Shown here one piece after another: positions 54,201 to 64,000 of a DNA stretch of 64,000 bases. This DNA comes from Mesaphorura yosii. Its lineage: Eukaryota > Arthropoda > Collembola > Poduromorpha > Tullbergiidae. Where the stretch lies: assembly GCA_009869945.1 (NCBI GenBank), contig WIXG01000127.1:124001-188000 (forward strand), given 5' to 3'. Both the position numbers and the translations under genes were made by a program. Numbering within the stretch: the stretch's first letter is position 1; each line of letters starts with the position of its first letter. The notes under the pieces were generated by a model that did not search any database, was not told the DNA's origin, and worked only from the letters and a program-made list of their open reading frames with translations.

Positions 54201-57200
54201 ATTGCATGCAAAGAGAATACAAACTTTCTGGCAATTTCCCTCATATCTTTCTTTAGAACAGTTCTTCGTGAATCAAGCGAACGTTGAATACAAATTCTTG
54301 CACGTTGTTGGAAAGCTGAAATTCGCATGCATTCATCCCATTCGTAATTTATTTCTGATTTGTGCTCCAGGAATTCATATTCCATATGAATACACTGCAC
54401 CGGCCATCAATCACAACTGCTTTCGCTTGACGACCCCGATTGTCCACTCATGTCTACGATACGAGCACTTGCAACCACAACACTCATTCTGCAGTGGTGC
54501 GTGATTTTCCATGTCACAGCTTCGTATAGTGTTCTATCAACATGCCGGTCGCCTGCCATTTACCAAACAACTCAAGCTCGTATGCTCATATAAATGATCA
54601 TGTTGTTATGTGCCTAATAATAATATGGTCTCCTCCGTCATCATCTGCTTTGTCATCTATCTCTCCTCTCTTTACTTTCCGTTTATTTATTTTTCTGGCA
54701 AAATAAAATAAAAAAACGTCTACGCGGCACGGCACAGCATGGCATGGCGCACAGGGGAAAAGTAGCAAGACAGAAAAGTACACATACAAATAAAATTCAA
54801 GTAAGCTACAGTGTTCAGTGCAAGCAAACCGTAAAGCAGCATGCTCTGTTTGCTCTGCAAATAGAGAGACAAGCAGCAGCGACATAGAAGAGTTTTTCTC
54901 TCTCCGCCAAGAACATATTGTTTTGCTTTCCATAACCTTAAAGACATCCCAGAATTGAGGAGATAAGGCAGAGCACGCATTTTGTGGAATTTTGTGTGCT
55001 TGCACTACGCTGGGCTGCGATGCAGTGTACACACAGTTAGTTGAGTTGAGTTTGTGTTTGGGGAAAAACTTGAGTAAATATTGACTCTTTACCACATCCA
55101 TCCATCGCGAGCATATTATGCTGCTCTAGGGCACTGAGCAAAGGCAGGCACAGGAGGATAAACCCCAAATGTTCTGTGTACACTGGACGCAAACGGAGCG
55201 ATAGGACAGCACAGAAAATTAAGCTGGGCTTCGCGAACGTGTACGGAATAATAGAAAACTACTTTGACATGTAAACCTGACCTAGCTGGTAGTACGCTCG
55301 TACTTCAGGAAAGAAATATTTGAAGAGCAACACTTAAATTCGGTTCGGTTTGTTTGCATGCACTAAACTTCTGCAATGCCAATGAAAACTCCACAACGCA
55401 CAACCCAAAGCAAGAACTCTCTTCTTGGGAATAATAATGTTGCACAGTTCCAATGTGTGCCCCCATGTCAACACCTGGCACATAGTATGTGACTCGTTGT
55501 CAGTATTTTGGCACATCTCGAAAAATTGCAATGAATTGACTGCCATGAAATTGTCATGAACAAGAACATGGAACAAAGGGATCAGCTCAGCGTGTGTTAT
55601 TTCTGTCTACATCGTAAAAATATTGCACTTGAATGAATCAATTTTAATGTATGCCTTTTTTCTGTTTTCAGACCGAGATTTCGAAACGACTCAATGCAAT
55701 TATTGCACAAATCCTTCCATTCTTATCGCAGGAGGTAAACTGTCATTAAATATTCCGTGCGAAATTAACTTATTATAATATTAATAGATTTCTGTCCAAG
55801 TGGCAATAAAATGCGATAATTTACGACACGACACCACATTTCTATGATTGCTTCGTCCATGCTAATTAGGCATTGTGTGATTCTCTTTCAGCATCAGCAA
55901 CAAGTGGCAACAGCGGTTGAGAGGGCGAAGCAAGTGACAATGACCGAGTTGAATGCAATCATCGGAGTAAGTACAAATTCTCTGACTAGTTTTTATATTT
56001 TAAGAAGGCATGTCATTTCATAATTTTTTGGTCGTGGCCGTGTCGTGGATGAATGCCACGCTGCGCTTATTTTTATGCTAATGCACGCTAAAATGTCATG
56101 CCGTGCTGTGCCGTGCTAATTTCACTCTGTTCTTTTGTGCATGAACTCGCAAAATTAAACTCCCTTTTTATTTGCACACTAAATTAGCATTTACATTTTG
56201 CATATCGAAAATATCGCATTGCGTGGCAATGACAAGGTTATATCTCGCTGCCTGAGTCATTAGCCTGCCTTCTCATGTGATGATTTTTTGCCGTGACAGT
56301 GGCGCCTGTTTTTCATTCAATTTGCAGTGTAATGTGATAAGTAAAAGATTCGCGAATTTGTGATGCGTAGCGAATTCTCAAAAGTGCCGTTGCCATTCTT
56401 TGCCGGTGCCATAATTCTATTAGGCGACTGAAGATAATGGACTCTTGATTATGTCGCACCTACTCAATTTGCATACTAATTACAAAGGCGTCTCGCCCGT
56501 AAGTCGGTGTTCTTTTATTGTCGAATTGTGTCAATGCTCTCTACTCTAATAAATAACATTCATTAAATTGTAATTGCGAGCCGACGAATCTTTTATTGTG
56601 AGTAATTAAGTTATTTTGCAAAGAGCGATGGACGGAGCAGAGCAGGCGACAATCCACTCAGGGAGGACAGACAATGCGAGGAATTCATAATATTTTACTT
56701 ACTTAATAATATTACCATGCTAATTGTTCAAGAAGCGAGCAGAGACAAGAGACGCGTCTTTTGTTATTCTTCCTTTGGTAGGAAGAGCTCAAAAGAATCT
56801 CTTCCTTTGTTTCCTGTCATAATTCCCCTGAGAAGTAACAACAATAAGAAATTAGTGAATGGAACCCGGTCTCAGTGTAGAGATTATCGGGCGGGCAGAC
56901 GATGTGCTCTCGCAAGTTGGAGCTCAAACTCAACCTTCCATGACCACAATATAAAGCCTTAAAAATATGTTCATAATAAAATGATGATTCTGTTGCTCTG
57001 TCTTGGGTAATAACAATAAGTCTTCTCATAATAATGTAATCATCATCACCCCTTCTTACTCTGGCGTACAGACTGGGGAGTATTATGTTTAAAGCCTTTT
57101 AGGAACATTTACCATGCTTGTATTGCATTGGTTATCAGCTCTTCACATTAATGCCCGCCCGCTAGCTCGCCTTTTGTTCATTCAGGAGATCCTCTCAGCC

Positions 57201-60200
57201 GTTGATACCTCATCGAGCACACAATGCACGTTCAAAATAATAACAGAGAGGTTTTGTATTATTTTAGGGCTTCAGTAACTGCACATCGCGTACGCTAGAC
57301 AGACACATTAGTCACACTCACTTCATTTTTAATCTCTCCGTGCTTCCTTACACACGAACTGCTCTTGAGCCTAAGCCCTTGCGATATTGCTATGCTGCGT
57401 GGAGGATCATTAAACCGAATCCCTTTTTATTACGGCAAATCGCAAGTGGCATCTGTCCGTGCGTGCCGAGCGTACGCGCATGTACATTTGTATTCACACT
57501 GACATTAAATTGGAATTATTGTTATGAATTTGATTACTAAGAGTCGGCGAGGTGAAAATAGGAATTAAACGCGGGATTAAAACCTCCAGGATGATACCAC
57601 AGCTTACTTGGGACACAGGGAAATTACAGGCTTGCAAATGGATTTATAAAATCATGCGTTTAATCTTTTACAGCCTTGCGTTATTAAATAAATCCTCGAA
57701 TTTCTATGACTTCCATTAGTAATAAAAATTTGCGTATAAACGACAGGCAGATAGACTACTGTTTTAATCTTGTGTCGTATTGGGGAGGATTTTCCCTGTG
57801 TCCGTTATCCTTTTTAAATTTGTTTGTGCTTCTGCGTGTGCGACATCCAATGCGGCTTACGGAAATCTTTCATTGAAATCTCTAGGTCCAGTTCAAACGT
57901 TATTGTCGTTAGCCTTTGTACCGCTTCGCGCACATTCACGCGAAGTGCGCTTGAAGGTGAGGCAGAGAAACCCCACAGAATTAAGCGCTCGAGGATAGGA
58001 TCATTATACACCATGGTGAAGGTGTTCAACCTGTGATTAAAAATCACGAACGTGCCCGAGTTGCGTAATGCTCACACGCATCAGGTTTCTTGTGCTCGGC
58101 TTCACTTTCACTGATTCCAGCTCCATGATCCGAAAACTAATTAAAAGTTTCTGCAGCAGCAGAAAAATTAAAGGGTTGGCTTGCTATGTGTTCTCTGTAG
58201 TAATTAGTATGCTATCATTGAGATGACTTTGTGGCATGCTCTAAGTGCATTGTTCAATTTTTAAGTTGTCTTGTTTCTTTCAGCAACAGCGGCCGGATCT
58301 CCCTCGCTTATTGGTTAGTAAACGGTTGAACTAGACCAAAAATCAACCTGATAATCTTCCACAGGGCTAAATGTGAATATTCTGTTTCCTTTCAGCAACA
58401 AATGCATGCACAGCAGTTGGGTCCAGCAGCCGCAGCTGCTGCGGCGGCAGCCTCCGGTCACCCTCCACTTCCAATGTTACCACACCCGGGACTCCCTGGT
58501 GCACCACTACCTCCATCCTCAGCTGCCTCACTACTAGGTTTAAGTGGATTAGGTGGTCCTCATCCGCTAGCAATCTTGAATGCTAAACACGATCTCCATC
58601 GAGATGAAAAACCATCAGGTCTGTATTTTTTCTCCTTTCCCGTTCTCTTTCGCCCGTCTTTTATTAGGCACTTGGACTTCATATAATATTATTCTATCGC
58701 TTATCTTAAATCTCCGGAACCCTCTCCCTGAATCTCGCTGTCTCCTCTTCCCACACGGCTCTCCTCTCGAGGAACTAGATGAAGAATAAGTGTCTTCCAA
58801 ATTCTTTATCTCCTCTTTAGTATTCTGCTCATGCCACTCCATTTTATACTGTTTGGCTGAATTATGTGGTAGACGCCGGGAGAAGGGTTCTTTCTTCTCC
58901 GTCAATATCTTGCTTTCCTACCATCATTAAATGCCAGGCGATGAGCAATGCCTTCGCTTGCATTGGAGCCTGACAGTATCATTGAGATTTTTCAATTTCT
59001 GTAATCCCATCAGGAAAGTCGGTCTGTTCTCGTTGTTCAGGCGTTCTTAGTTCATAACTTGTTGTGAGGATGCAACATGGATAAGGTCGGGTCGGCAGAG
59101 GCCTAAGGTCAAACTCATTTGCTGTGATCCGAGGTGTGAAAAAGAACGTCGAATTATGTGGGCGTTCGTAATCTTCCAATTATTACACCCCAGCACCAGT
59201 CCGTCAGTGCTAAATCCTTTCAGTTTAATGCTCACATCCATTCGCAACGATCTACGGTACAGCGAGAATTAATTTTACCTCCTCGTGTAGTAGTCCAAGT
59301 CATAGTTTTGTCTTTAAGCAGTAAGACTTCAGATTCCCTTGCAGACTCTGACCGCACACATTGCTCGCAAGAAATATTTGAGTGCTTACATTTGTATTGT
59401 TCGCCACACATTTGGGCGCAGCAAGCAAATAAACAACCGAGATGCCCAGATAAGATTAAGACGCGTAACAACAAAACAGGACGGGTTTCCATCCATTGAG
59501 AACAAGAACAAGAGGCGTCTTTCTTGCCCTTTCAAGTTCGGTTATCTTCAAGCAGCACTGCACTCCGACTGGATTCTTTTGTCTGCGATCTTCTGCTGAG
59601 CTGCGCTGGGCTGGTCTGATAATTTATGCTTCGGAATTAACTTCTGCTTTTCAATGAGCGTAATTTGGAATGAATGGTTCGCTTTCAACTTGTTTGTTCC
59701 CCACCCGTGGGTTTATTATTACGCACTTGGGTGTTTTTGTCTTGAACTTGAGCAGGGCTCGCTGGAAAGAAAGCCAGCAGAGAGAAAATTTATTCACAAA
59801 ACATTTATTCCCTGTGCATTTGGCCTGCCCAAGACTTGACTTGTCTGAGTTTAGGGTGTGGTTCTATTTAACATGTATTAAACTTGATCTTCGTGTAATA
59901 GGACTAGAACAAAAGAGCCTGGCTAATCTTTGGAGGTGTTACAAGTAACAGGCGAGCAAGGAATTTAAAACCGCAAACATGTGTACATGCTAGATGCACG
60001 GTGTACGTGTTTTTGTTTTAGTGAAATGTGTGCTGGTTGAAGTCTGCATTATTTAAACAGGTAATAATGGACTACCCTTTTTGGTTTGACTCCAACTTCA
60101 CCACAGCACACACTAAACTGGTGATAATTAACATTCACGTGAGCATTGACACAGGAATTAGTCAAGTCAAGTCAAAGTCAAGTAAATATAGCCTCGAAAT

Positions 60201-61146
60201 CGGCATATTAACCTGTGCGGAACGGAAGGTACCTCCCTACCCGATTGTGGGTCTCGCCTCTTGTCTCATGTCATCGTCGTCGTCGCTGTTGTCTGTCATT
60301 GTCATTCTTCTCCTACGCAATGTCACTTACCTTAAATTAAATGAGTTAAAGCGTATTTACTCTGTGTATGTCTTGCCTTGTCACTGCGCTTCTCTGTTTA
60401 CTCCTTTCCCATCCTGACTTTATTAGCAGTAACAGTAACAAAACTGAGATTATTTTGACAAATCCAGATGACAAACAACTACAATGACTGCTTGCATGAA
60501 CTCTGCGTGAGCCTTTCCGTTGAATCGTATTAATATGCCGTGTCGATTCATACCGAGACAAGAAAATGAAAAGGGCATCGGTTCATTGTGTTCTAAATGT
60601 AGAGCAATTCCTCTTCATGTTTCGTGTACATATTTCTCGGTACCTTAATGATTATTATTCATCGTCCATGACCAGACCACACATTGGGATCAATTCATCA
60701 AATCGTTAGGTACATTCAGTGTGATTACCTGTCTGGTGCATGTATCGTGCCTGAGAAAAGGGCATGGGCTTGGACATGAACTCAGTGATTAACTATTGAC
60801 CGGAAAATTCTCCGAAAAGATCCTAGGAGGTTATTCTCTTCGCTATTCGCTTCCACGGACCTGGTCAAATCCTGTGTTTGTTTCTCGCTCCTTCTTGGAA
60901 TTTGATTGTATATTTGTCGTCCAGCTTTTTCAAATAAAATGTAGTCTGCACAATTCAACGCTCAACATATTTGGGACACTGTGCCACAGATGACCAAAGA
61001 ACAATACATCCATCTGACGAATAAAATTCTAATGAAAACCTTTTGTTTGTTCTTTCTTTCATGCTCTTCTTCATTACTGGATTCGTCGTACACTTGGAAT
61101 CCGCAATTGCAAAACTTCAGCTCTATCATCGGTGGACGACCGCCAC
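21170..61146 (+). CDS. gro: Groucho/TLE transcriptional co-repressor, N-terminal half
   Basis: Groucho/TLE proteins are nuclear co-repressors recruited by Hairy/E(spl), TCF, Engrailed and others. The N-terminal Q domain tetramerises and the C-terminal WD40 propeller binds peptide motifs. Exons: 21170-21220, 24267-24364, then either 33490-33553 or 37481-37544, then 40734-40778, 55672-55734, 55892-55966, 58284-58313, 58396-58618, and probably 61121-61146. All introns are GT-AG and one frame runs throughout. The Q domain reads [20 protein letters not shown], then the alternative 22-residue block, [32 protein letters not shown] and [17 protein letters not shown]. The GP region begins with QQMHAQQ, an alanine run and Gly/Pro/Leu-rich sequence. 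About 225 residues are visible of a usual length near 700. The CcN, SP and WD40 exons lie to the right of the window. The ATG at 21170 has A at -3 and gives the typical MYPS start. Confidence 0.95.
21221..24266. other. groucho intron 1 (3.0 kb)
   Basis: Intron between exon 1 and the Q-domain exon at 24267. It holds only short open frames with no family resemblance, and no repeat pair was noticed. Confidence 0.7.
24267..24364 (+). CDS. gro: groucho exon 2, start of Q domain
   Basis: 98 nt. It encodes [18 protein letters not shown] and then [14 protein letters not shown]. It is flanked by a TTTCACAG acceptor and a GTAAGT donor. It ends with two bases of a codon (AA), which either version of exon 3 completes to Asn. 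Confidence 0.95.
24365..33489. other. groucho intron 2 (9.1 kb)
   Basis: Intron before the first exon-3 copy. No third copy of exon 3 was found when I scanned for its conserved HYVM-coding end. Open frames are short, and no transposon ends were recognised. Confidence 0.6.
33490..33553 (+). CDS. gro: groucho exon 3A (alternative copy)
   Basis: 64 nt, acceptor CTTTACAG, donor GTGAGT. Joined to exon 2 it encodes [20 protein letters not shown] and then VM. This is the second part of the Q-domain coiled coil, with a core similar to the fly and vertebrate proteins. It is a diverged duplicate of 37481-37544 with the same length and phases (enters after two codon bases, leaves in phase 0). Confidence 0.93.
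33554..37480. other. Intron between the two exon-3 copies (3.9 kb)
   Basis: Non-coding spacer separating exons 3A and 3B. No recognised gene or transposon. If the exons are mutually exclusive, regulatory RNA elements or pairing sites may lie here, but none was identified by eye. Confidence 0.55.
37481..37544 (+). CDS. gro: groucho exon 3B (alternative copy)
   Basis: 64 nt, acceptor TTTGTTCTAG, donor GTGAGT. It encodes [20 protein letters not shown] and then VM. Sixteen of 22 residues match exon 3A, and about 45 of 64 bases match by hand count. Its [11 protein letters not shown] end is closer to the single TLE/Groucho sequence known in other animals than is the IEI of copy A, whereas LASEK of copy A is closer than MVQEK of copy B. 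Confidence 0.93.
37545..40733. other. groucho intron after exon 3B (3.2 kb)
   Basis: No coding exon recognised. The longest open frame, 37561-37941 (+), begins just after exon 3B and shows no family resemblance. A short TGAC tandem run lies at about 39515-39530. Confidence 0.6.
40734..40778 (+). CDS. gro: groucho exon 4
   Basis: 45 nt, 15 codons ([15 protein letters not shown]), phase 0 on both sides. Acceptor CTGTTTCAG, donor GTAAGT. This is one of the most conserved Groucho/TLE segments. Confidence 0.96.
42193..43552 (-). mobile_element. Decayed Mutator-like (MULE) DNA transposon
   Basis: The element has iterated ends. On the left, six copies of a GAATCTTCCCGG-like unit start near 42207, 42222, 42238, 42253, 42269 and 42285. 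On the right, five inverted copies lie at about 43478-43540. Arms 42204-42246 and 43472-43515 match as an inverted repeat over about 43 bp with few differences. Between them a minus-strand transposase remnant is visible. The 9-bp word GTTCGTGCC flanks the unit directly (42184-42192 and 43553-43561). That fits the usual 9-bp MULE target duplication, although the two ends are not symmetrical in length. Confidence 0.8.
42561..43135 (-). pseudogene. MULE transposase fragment, frameshifted
   Basis: The minus-strand frame 43111-42842 contains [20 protein letters not shown] and then [18 protein letters not shown]. This is the core of a MULE transposase domain and includes the first catalytic Asp in DGTF. 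The frame then stops (TGA) at about 42843. The homology appears to continue in another frame (42852-42670, starting at LAPISIVRF), where the next acidic motif is lost. A further frame near 42560-42660 gives [15 protein letters not shown], like a C-terminal piece. The gene is broken and the N-terminal part is missing, so it is not functional. Confidence 0.75.
47937..48134 (+). pseudogene. DDE transposase fragment inside the short element
   Basis: The plus-strand frame 47910-48134 reads from the left terminal repeat into [40 protein letters not shown] and QQD, then stops. The SGKL...PVLLLDSW arrangement resembles the part of DDE-superfamily endonucleases around the second catalytic Asp. Only about 60 residues remain and both ends of the protein are missing, so it cannot be active. 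The exact superfamily could not be set. Confidence 0.6.
48157..48174. repeat. Homopolymer junction C10 A8
   Basis: Ten C followed by eight A inside the short transposon. This is a likely place for replication slippage or assembly length error. Confidence 0.9.
55672..55734 (+). CDS. gro: groucho exon 5
   Basis: 63 nt, 21 codons ([20 protein letters not shown] then E), phase 0 on both sides. Acceptor TGTTTTCAG, donor GTAAAC. It forms the Q-domain helix after the conserved YYEMSYG segment. Confidence 0.96.
55892..55966 (+). CDS. gro: groucho exon 6, end of Q domain
   Basis: 75 nt, 25 codons including [17 protein letters not shown], phase 0 on both sides. Acceptor TCTCTTTCAG, donor GTAAGT. The intron before it is only 157 bp. 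Confidence 0.96.
55967..58283. other. groucho intron 6 (2.3 kb)
   Basis: Nothing recognisable; short open frames only. Confidence 0.6.
58284..58313 (+). CDS. gro: groucho exon 7, 30-nt cassette microexon
   Basis: Ten codons, [10 protein letters not shown], phase 0 on both sides, after a strong TTGTTTCTTTCAG acceptor and with a GTTAGT donor. Both it and exon 8 start with CAACA (QQ), so skipping it still gives IIG-QQMHAQQ, the arrangement in fly Groucho. It is followed by an intron of only 82 bp. It is likely an optional insertion at the Q/GP boundary. Confidence 0.75.
58396..58618 (+). CDS. gro: groucho exon 8, start of GP region
   Basis: 223 nt encoding [10 protein letters not shown], nine alanines, then Gly/Pro/Leu-rich sequence ending DLHRDEKPS. 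Acceptor TTTCCTTTCAG. The donor GTCTGT is weak, but reading on soon reaches a stop. It leaves one base of the next codon (phase 1). Confidence 0.88.
58619..61120. other. groucho intron 8 (2.5 kb)
   Basis: No recognisable gene. The open frame 60028-60417 (+) carries simple TCG/GTC repeats near 60270 and a short CAAGT tandem run near 60165. Confidence 0.55.
61121..61146 (+). CDS. gro: Probable groucho exon 9 (26 nt)
   Basis: After AACTTCAG, 26 bases followed by a perfect GTAAGT donor. With the one base left by exon 8 they form nine whole codons, ALSSVDDRH, returning the frame to phase 0. In fly and other insect Groucho proteins a short Glu/Asp-Arg block of this kind precedes the NSVSPADR motif, which would be the next exon, outside the window. 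The acceptor has a poor pyrimidine tract, so this rests mainly on frame, donor and likely peptide. Confidence 0.5.
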
Positions 61147-64000
61147 GTAAGTAAAGTAATGACAACATACTTTTTTTTTTATTTTCGCTTTTGATTTCAC
61201 AATTAGTCATGCTGAGCCATTAGTTACCATTCCAAGATTAAAAAACGCCGCCGCATTTGCTTGCGGAGAAAGATTCAAAAATATGTGACCAAAAACACAA
61301 AACGATGGCCTTTGGAATCCTGTTTGTCACACGACACACGACAGACTTAATGAGTTTTTACTAGACACGTTAATTTGGCGCTTGAGTACAGAAAGTTGTA
61401 AACATGTTATTTTCAGTTCATCAAGCATAAACTGATGGTATGGTCATAAATTTCGGATTGCTAAACTAGGATAGCTGATGCCATTGAAGGATGAAGGAGC
61501 CGCATGTATTCCTAACCATTTGACTAGCCTAATAAAAGCAAGGGGCAAGGCGGATGTGTTGTGCAATGATTCCAAATTCCCATTTAGTTGATTCGGCTCG
61601 TTAAAACTTTAAGTGTGCAACTTTACGTGCCAGCATCCACTTTTGAGACGTCATAAAGTACCGGAACTGGGTTCCGCTAATCCAGGGCGGTTGGAGGAAA
61701 CTTTAACTTTCTCTTGACTTTCAGTTTTATTGCCGTTCAATCTGCTCATTTTTATACCAAAGTTATTTAAAAAGTTTTAACGGCCTTCTGAAATCCAGTA
61801 CAAAAACCGCCATGCTCAATTGCCTACTGAATGAAAACGGATAAATGAACAGCGGACATAAAATTTGAAATAAATCATAAACAAGTAGTTTCGGAGATGG
61901 AAAGAGAAACGGGTAGCTCTCTACGCCGTTCAGACTCACATTGTTCCACCAAAGTCCCCATTTTTACGATTCCACAGATCACGTGGTAGAATGAAGACGT
62001 TACTTTTTTTGATTATAATCGTAATCGTAAAAGTATATATTAAATTAAGTAGTGCGAGAAATGGCTATAAAAGCCAGAACAACGAGTAGTAAATTCCACT
62101 CCTTGCAACGCCACGAGTAATGAAAAACTCTCAATTCATATCTGGAAACGGCCTTATGCTAATTTTTTTGTATGTAAAATGATCCTCATTTGGAGTTTAA
62201 TTAAAAGAGAAAGGGAATGTTTTACGAACTCTCACAAACCGTGAGCCTGTGCTTAAAGGAGTAATTACAACATTTCCCGACGAATTACGATTGCAAGGTG
62301 CATGTTTAGAATGCGAATACGAATTCTTAATGAAGAGGAAAAGTCATACAAGCAGGCGGGGACTCGACCCTGCACTCTGGGAAAGTAATTAAACTAATGG
62401 ATGATTGGATACACCCCAAAATATCCCACTGTCCGTGCAATGCGGTGGAAGAGAAAGGGAGACCAGAAGTGAAGTCATCCAGAAAATATTAATTATGATC
62501 AATGAGCACGAGTTGCGAAAGGTGCATCTATCTTAATTCATATCAAATTACTACCGCTCCCCGCTTCACTCTGCTGGCATTAACACTATAATGTGGAGTC
62601 GTCGGGTGAAAGAATCTCCTTTCACTTTCACTGCTTGAATGGTAATAAGTCGTATAATTTTATTAGAGTAACTCGCCGGGCAAGCAGACTGTGGAACAAT
62701 AGTATGTGCAGGGCTAGATACTGTAACACTGCTCGTGGCTGCCAAGTGAAAGTGAAAGTCGTATAATGATAGTGTCATGTTTTTATTTCAAGAGATTGCA
62801 GGCACTGATATGAGAGAAACCATAATAGAAAAGAGAAAGGACGAGAGATCAGAAGGGAACCCACGAGACCGAGAGAGAAAAATAGAGAAAGTCCGAACGT
62901 AGTGCAGGGCAGCAGCTTGAATTGATGTGACATTAATAAAAAGTTATTATAATGTTATATGAGGACATAAACCAGGAAAAGAAAGCAAGTTGGCTACATT
63001 TTCCTTCCGACTAACGGTTTGGGATTTCTTGAAGCAAGCCGGAGCTATACACTGAATGATAATAGAAACGCAGAGATAAGACGAGGTTAAGTGGTTCTTC
63101 TTTACAAACTGATTGAACTTGAAAGCTCCTTTCTCTGCTTTCCCTTTTCATTTTCCTCGTGCGCTGTTGCATCGCTGCATAGCATGTCTACGTGCTGGTC
63201 TTTTCTATACATCACTCTAATCTCGCATCCATCTCACTGCCCATTCGATTAGGGGATTTGCTCTTGCGGGTGGCAGTCCCGCACTTCTCTTCTCGTGAGT
63301 CTGAATTTAACACAGTGCAAATAATGGCTCACAAGATTGCATAGATTTTCTGCATATTTTTACACACTGTGCAAAACAACCTAAATTAGATTCTTTCAGA
63401 AGATCATGATTCCTTAACTAACTTCCTCTTTGCCGTCATGCTGTGCAAGATTTCCGTTGTTTTCTTTGAGATGTGCGAATTCTCGTAGAAGGAGAAGTAG
63501 AGAAGGAGCCACACGATTAGGCAGTTTCTCAAGGCAGGAGGAAAATAAAATTACATCACCTTCGACATGTAGCATGTCTGCTTTCTCCCGCATCGGTTGC
63601 GTGTCAGGCAGGAATAAAATGAGTGATGAGATTAGGGTGCAGCGTTGAGAGAGGAAATGAAAAAACCAAGTTAGTGTGCAAACTAAATTAAAGGATCCGA
63701 TTCGCAGCCACTGCGAGCATACCCCGAGTTTTATAAGACACGACTACAGAGGCTGCGGTTCGGAGGAGAGAATTGATGATGATGAACTTGAGGAGAGGAG
63801 GTTGGCAACACGCGTACGTTCGTGTTCGTGTTCTTGTTCATGCTCTTCTTTCACGACTCGATCAAGAATCCAATGAATAGAATTGAAAATGAGGAATCAT
63901 CTGTACGAAACGGGGAAACGGAATCAAGATGCGAGCCGAGATAAAAACAGTGCGGTGGTGGTGAAAGGTTGCTACGTTACTTGAAGTAATAAAAATATAA
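61147..64000. other. Right-hand flank, probably groucho intron
   Basis: No further groucho exon was recognised. It contains purine-rich GAGA-type runs (about 62820-62890), a short inverted pair TTTCACTTTCACT / AGTGAAAGTGAAAG (about 62618 and 62746), a minus-strand tRNA-like B-box word (about 62358-62372) and a GTTCGT tandem run (about 63817-63850). Confidence 0.5.
63817..63850 (+). repeat. GTTCGT-type microsatellite
   Basis: An imperfect tandem run of a six-base unit (GTTCGT and variants). It yields an artificial Ser-Cys repeat when translated. Confidence 0.6.

Larger units (their letters stand above)
40779..55671. other. groucho intron of 14.9 kb hosting two transposons
   Basis: The largest intron in the window. 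It contains the decayed MULE (42193-43552) and the 535-bp element with DDE fragment (47886-48420). Open frames such as 49437-49952 (-), 54598-55101 (-) and 45339-45788 (+) reach about 150-170 codons but look like chance frames. Confidence 0.65.

Noticed and set aside
54598-55101. 167-codon minus-strand open frame
   Set aside because: Composition is like chance translation, with no motif or plausible start context.
63676-63876. Open frame ending in a Ser-Cys repeat
   Set aside because: The repeat is the translation of a GTTCGT microsatellite.

Overview
The window is animal nuclear DNA. It is AT-rich, its genes are split by GT-AG introns of 80 bp to about 15 kb, and it holds four recognisable protein-coding genes plus decayed DNA transposons. 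Within Groucho the peptide order, the MYPS start and the GQQMHAQQ junction look more arthropod-like than vertebrate-like. I read it as an arthropod with long introns, such as a springtail, crustacean or basal insect. The exact lineage cannot be fixed from this sequence alone.

Layout: (1) 1-2063 (+) is the 3' part of an SMG5 gene (nonsense-mediated decay), cut by the left edge. (2) 3012-4971 (-) is a complete eight-exon SLC30A1/ZnT1-type zinc exporter, convergent with SMG5. (3) 6188-6934 (-) is a three-exon DUSP23-like small phosphatase. A roughly 590-bp foldback repeat (7164-7754) lies just upstream of it. (4) 7755-20973 is a long stretch in which I find no supportable gene. (5) 20974 to at least 58618, probably beyond 61146, is the 5' half of a groucho/TLE co-repressor gene (+) that runs off the right edge. 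It encodes the whole N-terminal Q domain and the start of the GP region; the CcN, SP and WD40 exons are not in the window.

The most interesting content is in groucho. Exon 3 exists as two diverged 64-nt copies, 33490-33553 and 37481-37544. They have the same phases and encode alternative versions of the same 22-residue piece of the Q-domain coiled coil. Using both copies, or neither, breaks the reading frame, so they should behave as mutually exclusive exons. Near the 3' end of the Q domain is a 30-nt cassette microexon whose skipping would keep the GQQ junction. The leader exon has exactly two upstream AUGs, and each is followed at once by a stop codon. A likely 26-nt exon follows 2.5 kb after exon 8.

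Three transposon-like insertions were found. One is the foldback element by the phosphatase gene. One is a decayed Mutator-like (MULE) element at 42193-43552, with iterated 15-16-bp repeats facing each other at its two ends. One is a 535-bp element at 47886-48420 with near-perfect 50-bp terminal inverted repeats around a DDE-transposase fragment. The last two lie inside the 14.9-kb groucho intron. Most other open frames in the introns and intergenic DNA show no family resemblance and are treated as chance.
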